DNA of 64,000 bases, from NCBI GenBank assembly GCA_029641185.1, contig JAPWGK010000009.1, positions 446,501 to 510,500 on the forward strand, in the 5' to 3' direction. A program made the position numbers and the translations under genes. Shown one piece after another: positions 24,017 through 33,676 of the stretch. Source of the DNA: Pseudofabraea citricarpa (lineage: Eukaryota; Ascomycota; Leotiomycetes; Helotiales; Dermateaceae). Each line of letters starts with the position of its first letter. The first letter of the stretch is position 1. The notes under the pieces are model-generated. The model was not told the DNA's origin, did not search any database, and worked only from the letters and a program-made list of their open reading frames with translations.

Positions 24017-26046
24017 CTAGCTCCAAAGAATGTTGTACTTTCTCCACCCTGTCGGCTTCACAGCTGGCGGTTCCGGATTCGCATTCGCGATATCGATGAA
24101 GTGACGGATCGGCATATCCTCGAGAGGGATGATCTTGGTCTTCTTGATGAATTTGAATCCGAAGTAGAGGATGGCGAAGATGGGGATATTGATGTAGGCG
24201 GAGACGAAAGTCTCGGTATGCCAACTATGCACACACGTGTTGAATTAGCTCCCTTCCCTTTCCTCAGAAGTAAGGATGCCTGAAAAGAGAAGACCCGAAC
24301 AAGAAAAAAGAAAGGAAAAGAAAGAAAATACTCACAAGCCGCGGAGGAATACTACATAACCACCCGTAAGCAAAAGCACGGCAAAGAAAATAAGCGACGT
24401 CCAGGCCGCATACGGCTGCAACGGGCCTTTCCACGGCAGCTCATCCCTCGAGATGCCCTGCTTCTTACAGCCGTAGTAGAAGCGGAGGTAGACGGCACAG
24501 ATGACCATCCAGTTAACGAGGGCCGCGGTAGCGACGAGATCCTGTAGCCAGCCGAAGACGGTCGAGGCAGAATCCGAGAGCGTCATGAAGCCGAGACACA
24601 TGAAGAGGCTCATGAAGCCGACGGCCACGTACGGAATGCCGAAGCGGTTGATGCGGAGGAAGACTTTGGGTGCGTGGCCTTCACGAGCCATGCCGTACAG
24701 ATTCCGTGACCCGCCCAGCAGGCCTGAGTTTCCAGCCGACCATGCCGACGTCAGCACGACGAAGTTGATGATGGACGGAACGACTTTGATGCCGGCGTTC
24801 TTGGCTGCGATGACGAACGGCGACTGAGCGGCGGTGCCGGTGGATTGCAGAAGGGATGGGTCGTTGGAGGGAACGATCAATCCTACCATGAAGATGGAGA
24901 GCATGTAGAATATCACGACGCGGAAGAAGATGCGTTTTGCAGCGATGGGGATGTTGCGTCGTGGACACTTGGTCTCGGCTGCTGCCAGTGAGATGTTCTC
25001 GATGCCAGCGTATGCGTAGATGGCGTTTGCGAACGTCGTCCAGAATCCCATGAACTGGCCTAGCGAGCCGGGGAAACCGAGATATTGTACGAAGGGGCCA
25101 GGGTTGTGCCAGTATTGGAAGCCATATGTGTGATTGTCTGGACCGCCTCCACATGTAATGACGAGAGCCTTGTTCTATTATCAGGATTGTTAATATAGAA
25201 AGGAAATGCATAGACATACCATAATGTTCAAACCAATTATCAACATGATTTTCAGACTCGCGAATGTGAACTCCAGTTCGCCGTATACCCGAACGAAGAA
25301 TATATTACTGAGGACGAGAAGAACCCCGAAGATCACAATCCACGCAGCGCTGTTGATGTCGCTCCAGAATTGGACAATGACGGCGGCAGCGACCATCTCG
25401 GCTGGGAGACTGACCATGGTACTATAGATCTGATTCCATCCGTCGGCAAATGAGAGAGCTGGGTCAACAAAATATTCGGCATGACGAATGACACCACCAG
25501 AGAGAGGGACAAGTGCACTGGTTGCGGTCAGTGATTGGTCTTGCCATTTTAAGGAAGTCAACTAATTACCTCAGTTCTGCGATGGAGAGCACAACGGCTG
25601 AGACTAGCACTCCGACAAATGAATAGCCCATACTGTGAGGTTGTTAACTGACGTGTGGGATTCAATGATTGGATATAATTTACAAAGCACCAAGTGGACC
25701 TGCTTGAGCAATTGCCTTTCCTGAACCCAAGAAGAGACCCTGAGAATTGTTAATATCGAGAAAACAAACCTCTAAGTTGCCAATTGACTTACAGTACCGA
25801 TAGTTCCCGCCAGCGCAATCATCTGAATATGTCTTTGGTCAAGACCACGTCTTGATAACACATTAGACAGTTGCCTCGTGCGATCAATTCATCGGGTACC
25901 CACCTCAATTCATTGACCTCCTTGAACTCGGCAGTTTCTCCCTCCCGAAGATCATTGTGAAAGATATGGGTGCCATCATCACTCGTATAGGCGACCTTCT
26001 CCGTAGATGAGGGCACAGATTGTTTCTCAACATCTGGTGAAGACAT
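24017..26046 (-). CDS. amino-acid permease (APC superfamily, fungal YAT type)
   Basis: Seven exons: 26046-25904, 25850-25793, 25739-25684, 25632-25570, 25517-25220, 25174-24336 and 24224-24017; 554 residues. Introns are 45-111 bp and cut the first membrane helices into small exons. Seen: a polar acidic N-terminus, the family opening GLDQRHIQMIALAGTIGTG, the GSGKAIAQAGPLGA segment, SIAELSALVPLSGGV, about 12 hydrophobic segments, and AGIENISLAAAETKCPRRNIP. This is a plasma-membrane proton symporter for amino acids; the substrate (a broad range, or a neutral or basic amino acid) cannot be read off. It is divergent from the FAD oxidoreductase gene with a GATAAG-rich promoter between, so nitrogen control is likely. 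Confidence 0.92.
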
Positions 26047-27603
26047 GATAAAAGAGCTGATTCTCGGGAGTCCCAAGAACAGAGTTTAATCTGGCTGGGG
26101 AGAGAAAAGTCAGAGGTAGAGGGGACAGATTAAGTACTTAATCAATGCACTGCATGTTCCCAACCTTGGTTAAATCGCGTCCTTGTCTCAGGCCTCCTAC
26201 ATGCACACAACTGCTTGGGGACGTTGAAAGCCCAGCGATAGGAGAAGAGCGGGTCACATCACGGCCGTGATTAACGGGTGCAACCGTGATAAAGGAAGAT
26301 AGACGGTCTTGATTGCCACTTCAAGGCTTTCCAAGATCCAGTTACGCAAGGTTGCATCAATTGTTGCACCGGTAACCTTGCTCGGCGCGGGGAAAATGTG
26401 CCAGTAGATAGCCTTCAGTACCCGGGCTGCAAGATAGCGACGTGCAACAGAGAAGGACAAGAGTGGAGGACGGAAGAGGCACTTTGGCAAAGCTTATCAG
26501 ATGGTTGCCAATAATGCTTCTTCGCCCGGCCAATCTAACCTCGGCCTCCAAGTAGGTCGGTCGGCATTCTGGATAGCTTCATTTTCCCTTCGCAAACTTG
26601 GTTGGGCTTATCGCTACGCCGACAACAACTTGCTGATAAGACTTAGCGACGGTATATGAGCCCCTGCATGCGAAGAACGTCATATACACGACGATAGTGT
26701 GATATGCTCAATTGATCCTCCTGCATCATACAGCCTTGCCATATTCGTTTATTGTTGCCAAGCGACGGACCAGATGGGCGGATACGGATGGTCCTTTGCA
26801 GTTGATAAGTACCTACCTTGAGTAGATACAAGATGGAGACAGAGTAGACAGCCCGAGTGCATATACTGTATCCTACCACAAGTACCAGGAGCCTTTATGG
26901 GTCCCCAACAAGGTCTATTGGCATGCATTCTGCTCGTCCCGGTATTCTGCTGGTCCTTTATCTCTCAGGCCAGCTCCTTATCCGGATCCTTGTCCTTTCA
27001 TAATCCAGAGTACCCGAGGACGGTCGATAAGGAGGACAACGAGAAGTACTTTAAGCCAGCTCGGATCTCGACATTTCTCAGGTAGTATTTGTCAGGTGTC
27101 TGGTGGTACGACTGCCGACGAGTCTCCTATAACACCGGCGCATTCCTCCGTGGCGTGGCAAGGCATGTGGTGTTCCGGACAGGCCATCCCATCATCCCCA
27201 TCTCGCTTGGGCGAGCTGAAAGAGCCGTTTCCTGGGAGACACTTGGCTCATTCCCCCTTTCCAGGCTTTCCAGCCTCCCGCCACTCCATTTCCCCCTTCC
27301 GCACTCGCTATCAGATCTGATAAGATTTAAATTTCGTATGACGGGTCAGGTGACGTGGACCAAGTCCAGCGGAATGGCTTCCCCGGCGGTGACACCCCTG
27401 ATTCTGACCTGGGGGTGCCTGCCATTTGGGTCCGATCGTTCACCGGTGCTTCACCGTCAGACCGTCAGACCGTTTGGTACTTGCTCTGGCCTGGCTTTTT
27501 ATATGGGAAGCTGCTGCTCGCTCACAGCGCTTCTCTTTCATTCTCAGAGACCATCTCTTCCCTCTCTTCTTCCTCCCTCCTCCTCATCCATCCGCGCTGC
27601 ACA
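26047..27603. promoter_or_regulatory. divergent GATAAG-rich promoter, permease and FAD oxidoreductase
   Basis: 1557 bp. Seven exact GATAAG sites on either strand start at 26493, 26607, 26635, 26804, 26977, 27026 and 27319; about one is expected by chance. The last lies in a perfect 14-bp palindrome (27309-27322) that presents two facing GATA cores. GATAAG is the preferred AreA/NIT2-type site, so nitrogen metabolite control of both genes is inferred. Short ORFs here were not called. Confidence 0.6.
27496..27505 (+). promoter_or_regulatory. possible TATA element of the FAD oxidoreductase gene
   Basis: TTTTTATATG about 100 bp before the ATG at 27604. Position is suitable; not otherwise supported. 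Confidence 0.35.
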
Positions 27604-29279
27604 ATGGCCCCCTCTGCCACCGGTCGAACATCTCCACTCAATGGCAGCCATCATCCACACGAATATCCTCGTTTCAACGCCAGTACCAACGGCAGCGGCC
27701 ACTTCTCTTCCGGACCCAGGACCACTCTGCCGGTAGAGCATCCAACGGATTCGTTCTGGCACACGCAGCCCCACGACTTAGACGACCAACGCACGACAGA
27801 ATACCTCCCCGAGCACAGCGACATCGTCATCGTGGGTGCGGGATACGCCGGTGTGGCCACGGCATACAATCTGGTCAAGAACGCAGCGTCGCCGTCCAAC
27901 CTGTCCATCACCATCTTGGAAGCTCGTCATGCGTGCTCGGGAGCCACTGGACGTAATGGTAAGTTGGCCTCAACCAGTAAAGCTTGTTTGGCTCGTCTCC
28001 ACTCCACTCCAAAGCCCCTTGAATTCCTTTCGCTTACCGACGTGCGGTGCAGGTGGCCATCTTCGCCCGGATCTGTACGGCCATATTCCAACATACATAA
28101 AGCGCTTCGGGCTCGATGCTGGTGCCGAATTGGCCGAGTTCGAGATTGCTCATGTCCAAGCCATCAAGAAGCTGGTGGCCGAGGAGAAGATCGATTGCGA
28201 CTTCACCCTGACGAGAACCTGCGATGTCTGGACCAACCAAGCTGCAGCAGACAAGGCCAAGGCCGTCTATGATATGATGGTGGCTTTTGGTTTGAGTTAT
28301 ATGGATGACGTGGATTTCACCGTTGGTCCATCAGCCGAAGGGGTAAGTTCCAATCACGTGTCTCGCATGCATACCTTCTTGTCTAACACATCAAGGTGTC
28401 GGGGATCAAAGATGCAAAGGCGTGTGCCACCTATACTGCCGGTACATTATGGCCGTACAAGTTTATCATGCATCTACTCACATCGGCCATCTCGACGGGC
28501 AAGGTCAACTTGCAAACATACACACCCGCCACTGGCATCAGCGCCTCTTCGTCGGGCGGATATAACATCCAAACATCACGCGGTTCCATCCATGCCCAGA
28601 CGGTCATTCATGCCAACAACGCTTACGTATCGGGCTTGTTGCCAGAATATAAAGCTAGCATCATTCCTTGCAAGGGTATCTGCTGCCGCATTACTGTCCC
28701 TGAGAACTCTGTTGCTCCATTGGTCCAGAGTTCTTACATCGTCAGGACTACTGATGGCAAGGGTCTGGATTACTTGATCCCACGCTCCGATGGAAGCATT
28801 GTTGTCGGAGGAGCAAGTCAGACGTTCAAACCTTCCAGGGAGCAATGGTACAATAACGTTGATGACAGCGTCCTGATTCAGGATGCCGAAGGTTACTATG
28901 ACGAGTATATGCAACGGACTTTCCGCGGGTGGGACGAATCCGGAGCAAAGATCGACAAGATCTGGACTGGTGGTAAGTAAACCATATCCCCATACTTGGT
29001 GTGTACTAATGTTCTGTAGTGATGGGATACTCCTATGACTCTGCTGCACACATCGGATGTGTTCCTGCAAGAGAGGGACAGTACATTCTTGCTGGTTTCA
29101 ACGGCCATGGTATGCCCCTCATCTGGCTCGGAGCCAAAGGGATTGCGGACATGGTCCTCACCGGAAAGAGTTACGAGGCTGCTGGATTGCCTCGAGTTAT
29201 GAAGACGTCTTCCGACCGTATCTATGCGGCCATGAACGGAAGAGAAGGGGGTGATATTCTCTTCACTCCTGAATCCTAG
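27604..29279 (+). CDS. FAD-dependent oxidoreductase (DAO family)
   Basis: Four exons: 27604-27958, 28053-28342, 28396-28972 and 29020-29279; 493 residues. The Rossmann dinucleotide motif VIVGAGYAGVATAYNL lies at about residues 75-90, with the acidic residue ending the second strand in TILEAR. GATGRNGGHLRPD follows, split by intron 1; it is typical of the fungal branch of the DAO family. C-terminal GYSYDSAAHIG and the GFNGHGMP..GAKG segment close the FAD site. Such enzymes oxidise amines or secondary amino acids with oxygen, releasing an imine and peroxide. No peroxisomal SKL signal is present (the end is PES), so it is probably cytosolic. It shares a promoter with the amino-acid permease. The substrate is unknown. 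Confidence 0.9.
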
Positions 29280-29758
29280 AGTATACTATGTATTACGCCT
29301 GTATTTCTTTTTCTCGGGTTGGTTGGGGGCGCGGGAGTCTTTTCCTCTTGTTTGCTTTCGATTCGGTTCGATTCCTTTCCTTTCCTGTCTAGATGAGCCG
29401 GCGTCTGAGCGATCAGAAAAAATATATATATACGAACGAACGAAACGGGTGGTGTAAGGGGATCGGTCGGACGACATGCACGAACGCCAGCAGGCACATA
29501 ATTAACATTACTTAGATTGGCATCTGTAAACTGGACGGTAGCAATTGTATTATATAGAATTTGGGGGTTATATGACAAGATCTGGTTTGCGTCTCTCTCT
29601 TCCGCTCTCTTCCTCGATTTTGAAGATTTGGTGATTCGGTGATTCTGACCCATATATACAAGCAACACGCATGCACTTTAACGCATATTCTGTTTCTCCA
29701 ATCTCACATCGGCATCTCTTGCAAACCTATCTTCTGGTTCTCTCACCGCCGTCGTCTC
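29280..29758. other. convergent intergenic region
   Basis: About 480 bp between the FAD oxidoreductase and M20 gene 3' ends. Contains the run ATATATATACGAACGAACGAAACG near 29422. Nothing else seen. Confidence 0.5.
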
Positions 29759-31243
29759 TTATGACTGCCTCACCATCTCATCGAATTCCTTCCTCGCGTC
29801 GGCCAACAACTTCGGGTCCGTCAAGACCTGCAAGCCCGTCACGGCCAGGATCTTCGCAATCCTCAAGGCGGCGACATGGTTCTCCTTGGTGCGAGCCGCG
29901 GCAGCAAAGCCAGGATTGTGCGGGCCGGCGTCGCTCTTGATCTGAAAGCCCAGGCTGAGCGAGGGCATAGCATAGCTGATATTGCCCTGGTCGGTACTGG
30001 CACCGCTCTGGCCGGCGATGAGATCGAGGTCTGGCTCGGGGATGGCACCGCCAAAGGCATTGCAGGCGTCACGGCAGGCCTTGCCCATGGCTCGATTCGG
30101 CACATGGTCGTCGTAGCTCATGATGGGCGTCAGCTTCAGCGTGGCCCCCGTGGCGCCGGCGCCCGCCGCGAAGCAGGCATCGACCTTCTTCTTGAGCTCG
30201 CCCACGCGCGCCTTCGACAGCGCCCGCACTACGAAGATGCCGCTCGTGTACGCGTGGATGATGTTCGGCGCTGACCCGCCGTTCGTGATGTGGCCCTGGA
30301 TGATGTCGCCCGCCATGGTCTGCTGCCGCAGCACGCTCAGCGCGTTGTACGCCGTGATCATGGCGTCCAGCGCGTTGATGCCCTCCCACGGGGCCGCGGC
30401 GGCGTGGGCTTCGCGCCCGAAGTACTCGACTTGGAAGTTCACGTAGGCCGTCGTCCGCACCAGCACCGAGTCTGGCACCGTCCCCGGATGCGAGATCAGG
30501 TTCATGCTCACCTTCTGGTCGCTGTATGCTCCGGCCTCCAGCAGCTTGATCTTGCCCCCGCCCCCTTCCTCGGCCGGCGTCCCGAACAATACTACTTTTC
30601 CTCCCACGTGCGGGTTCCGTCTCATGGCTGCGGCGACGCCCAGTGCGGCTCCGACCGAACAGATTGCTATCAGGTTGTGGCCGCACGAGTGGCCGATTCC
30701 TCGGAGAGCATCTTTTAAAGGGCCTTCCTTAGCACGTGCATTCTTTGCAGCTCTCGGGTTGGGGTTGAGATCCCATCTCAGGACTTACCGTACTCGGCAT
30801 TGTAGCTAATGACTGGACCTTTCCTCCCACTGTCAAAGACGGCTACGAAGGCCGTCTCGATGCCGTACGCTGAAGGCGTCACGTTCCAGCCCTCCTTGCT
30901 CTGCATGAACTCGGTGAGCGTCTTGTGGGCAATGACCTCTTCATAGTTCAGCTCCGGGTTGTCGTGGATCGTCAGACTGAGCTGCCGCAGCTGTGGGCTG
31001 ATCGAGTCGATGTATGCCGAGACCAGATGGTGCGGACCTTTTACCCGGTATGTGTTTTTGTATTCTGAGCGGACTGGGTTTCTTTGTGAGTTTGGAAGTC
31101 GAGAGATGATGGGAGGGGGGCTTACATGCTATCGGTTGATGCTGGGACTGTTGTGGTTCTTCAACGTTGTCGTGGTCGTCGTCGTTGATCGCAGACACGT
31201 GAACGAAATCATCGTCTACTGTAACCATAGATACGCGCTTCAT
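29759..31243 (-). CDS. M20 family metallo-amidohydrolase (M20D2/ACY1L2-like)
   Basis: Three exons: 31243-31126, 31073-30789 and 30711-29759; introns 52 and 77 bp; 451 residues. The first 45 residues are acidic, polar and poorly conserved. The catalytic domain has GIGHSCGHNL (metal-binding His) and TPAEEGGGGK (general-base Glu pair), with the AEEGGGGK form typical of peptidase M20 domain-containing protein 2 and bacterial amidohydrolases such as AbgB. A central dimerisation domain carries REAHAAAAPWEGINALDA. These zinc or manganese enzymes split N-acyl amino acids or unusual dipeptides. The catalytic part matches family length. The gene is tail-to-tail with the FAD oxidoreductase, and its upstream region has two GATAAG pairs, so release of amino nitrogen is a reasonable guess. 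Confidence 0.88.
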
Positions 31244-32665
31244 GATGATGACGACGACGGATAGCTCAATCACCAGCAGTGCTTTCCTCCGTGAGTCAAG
31301 CCGGCCAATGAATTCCCTGCAAAGTCGACCACGAACTGCTCAATCCTCCACGGCAATCGTAGAAATTCCAATTGGGCATACAGTTACTGAACGTCTTCGA
31401 AAAATGAGATTGAGATGGGACGAGATGAGAAAGTGGGGGAGAGGTGAGGGAGAGGTTGAGCACAGATAACTCGGCGATCAGTGCCGCAGCTCCAGCGATG
31501 TCGGCGTTCTAATCTTTTTCTCCTGCTCTCATCTCTTCCTTCTCTTGCGCCCGTTGATAAGGAGGCTGCGATAAGCCATCGTGGTTGTTTGATGGATGGA
31601 TGGGTGGATGAGGAAGAACGAGGGGTTTGGGTGAGGTGCATGATGGGAAGCACGGAGGAGTTCTTTTTTTTTGTTCCTCTCTTGAGCTTTTACTTGCTTG
31701 CTTAGGCTTAGGCTTAGGCTTTGGGATTGTCGGTTGTGGGTTGTGAGGTATGGGGTATGCAGTCGGCTAAAGTCATTCCCGAGAGAGCAATTGCTGTCAC
31801 AAGGCTCTTCATTCTTGGTTCTGTTATACTAAGATGGAGATGACATGTATAAATGAGTTCAAAGCGGATGAGTTTGAGAATCTGACAAGTAGATTCTCAT
31901 TGTCATCCGATGATCCGAAATATCTAGGGTGGGGGGATTCACTGGTGGTCTTCGCTGCATGCATGGTCTATGTATGCTTACTGTCCGATTGGAAACATTT
32001 ATATTTGAGCATAACTGTTGTGGTGGTAGGAGGATCTTCATGAGTTTGCAAGAGCTGACACGTCCTCGGTTCATGGTTTATATCTACTTAGTATAGATGG
32101 GTAACACCTGGGCAGAGATCTGTTGTTTTCATTTTGTTGAGCATTACAAAGTGGTGTGATTATCTGTACTGATGTTAGTATTTTTCGATAAGGCTCAAGT
32201 TAGATAAGCAATTGATCGTTACCCACCATCTAATCACAGAGCTTTGGAGAGCATGTTGTTTTCCTGTCGGGATTTCTGGTTTGATTTTCCTTGGCTTCCT
32301 TACGACCTTGTTAACTTGGTAGTTTCTTGTTTTGTCTTGAAAGATTTAAAGGGCCAATTGATAATTGACTTGGAATAGCAAATATGGGAGATACAATTTA
32401 CTGAGTATTATAAACATCTATTCAAGTAACTTTGAATGAATAGGCCATCTAGACTATTTCGGGTTCAGACTTGTAGAAGATCATCAGCTTTCATGCGTGA
32501 GTTCAATATGCTGGGGGCTTCTGATTACTAATATTACTGTCTTTATGTTGTACGTACGGACTTGAGTGGCTTTCTCGGGCTCTCTTCTAATTATTATCGT
32601 TCTCGAAGAACATCCAGAAATCTACATCTTCAACTAGAACTATTTTCTCCGATGCATACCTAACT
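31244..32665. promoter_or_regulatory. upstream region of the M20 gene with paired GATAAG sites
   Basis: 1.4 kb. GATAAG sites at 31556 and 31570 (14 bases apart) and at 32187 and 32203 (16 bases apart), all in the same orientation. Three TTAGGC copies lie near 31703-31723. The part next to 32665 is the 3' side of the aldo-keto reductase gene. No ORF called. Confidence 0.5.
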
Positions 32666-33676
32666 TCAGTATCCCGGGGCCGATTTCTCAATGACCATCC
32701 ACATGTCTTCAAACCCCTTTACCACCTCGCTCGGTAAAGGGCCCTTTTCTGTTGCTGCAAGCGAGGCGTCAATCTGCGCGGTCGAAGAAGCACCTAAGAT
32801 CAAGCCATCCTTATCTTTCAACGGCGAATGATGCATGAACCACCTTAACGTCGCTTCCATCAGCGAAACCCCCTTTCCCTCACATAAAGCGGTATGCGTT
32901 TTCAACGCCGAGATAATAGTCTTGTTCAAGAACAGGTCCCCGAACACCGGCATAGCATCGAAGCGAGACCCCTTTGCCGGCTTGAGTATGTCATCGATTG
33001 GCTTCACTAGTAGCCCTCCAGCTAGTGGAGAGAAGGCATAGAATGACATGTTGAGCTTCTGGAGTAATGGCAGAAGCGTATCCTTTGCTTTCTGGTGCAG
33101 AGGACTGAAACCACCTTGGTAAACAGACGGTAGACAGTATCCCTCCCGTTGACAAATGTCATAGATCTTCTGCACCTCGTCATCCCTGATATTCGAGACA
33201 CCAAACCGAGCGAATTTCCCCTGGGCATGCAATTCGCCAATTGCTCGACATTGTTCTTCTAGCGGTGTCTGCCGATCCGGGCCGTGGAGATAGTAGATAT
33301 CAACTTTATCTTGCTGCAGCGCCTTAAGGGATTTCTCACAGTTGTCTATGATTTTTTGATATGCGAGGGAACCGGGTGAGAATGCGGGGGCTTTGGTCGA
33401 GATGGCAAAGTCGCTCTGGGCTTTACTTAACCCGAGCAGCTCTTCGGATCGTCCGTTGTTGTATACCCGTGCTGTGTCCAATTCTTGAACCCTGTGCGGC
33501 TTCACGGCGGACAGAAACTCGGTGACTTGGGAGGCTTCGGCCATTTTTGAAGATCCTCCTGCGACTGAGGATCCCATCATGCCTACGATGACCTTGACCA
33601 TATTTATTGACGATGTTGAGAATTGTCTATGTTGGATCCTGGTCGAGATGTGTATTGGAAGAGACGAGGAGAACAT
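32666..33676 (-). CDS. aldo-keto reductase (AKR7, aflatoxin-aldehyde-reductase-like)
   Basis: Single exon of 336 residues. The AKR tetrad is present: Asp and Tyr in LDTARVYNNG, Lys in ISTKAPAF and His in YYLHGPDRQTP. The rest follows the AKR7 pattern (GKFARFGVSN, YCLPSVYQGGFSPL, FYAFSPLAGGLL, GLILGASS). It reduces aldehydes or ketones with NADPH. The first 25 residues are Ser/Arg/Gln-rich without acids and could be a mitochondrial presequence; a second ATG at 33601 gives the usual cytosolic start (VKVIVGMMGSSVAGG), 311 residues. The frame supports both. AKR7 enzymes are broad detoxifying reductases; the name does not imply mycotoxin production and no such cluster is present. Confidence 0.9.
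   Translation of the reverse strand: MFSSSLPIHISTRIQHRQFSTSSINMVKVIVGMMGSSVAGGSSKMAEASQVTEFLSAVKPHRVQELDTARVYNNGRSEELLGLSKAQSDFAISTKAPAFSPGSLAYQKIIDNCEKSLKALQQDKVDIYYLHGPDRQTPLEEQCRAIGELHAQGKFARFGVSNIRDDEVQKIYDICQREGYCLPSVYQGGFSPLHQKAKDTLLPLLQKLNMSFYAFSPLAGGLLVKPIDDILKPAKGSRFDAMPVFGDLFLNKTIISALKTHTALCEGKGVSLMEATLRWFMHHSPLKDKDGLILGASSTAQIDASLAATEKGPLPSEVVKGFEDMWMVIEKSAPGY

Noticed and set aside
27355..28272. 305-codon open frame overlapping the FAD oxidoreductase start
   Set aside because: Its second part is exon 1 of the oxidoreductase; the upstream extension is promoter and leader and the end reads through intron 1.
31703..31723. Three TTAGGC copies, telomere-like
   Set aside because: Filamentous ascomycete telomeres are TTAGGG; three degenerate copies inside a gene region are a simple repeat.
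32666..33676. Aldo-keto reductase as part of a mycotoxin cluster
   Set aside because: AKR7 enzymes are general aldehyde reductases; no polyketide synthase, NRPS or cluster regulator is nearby.
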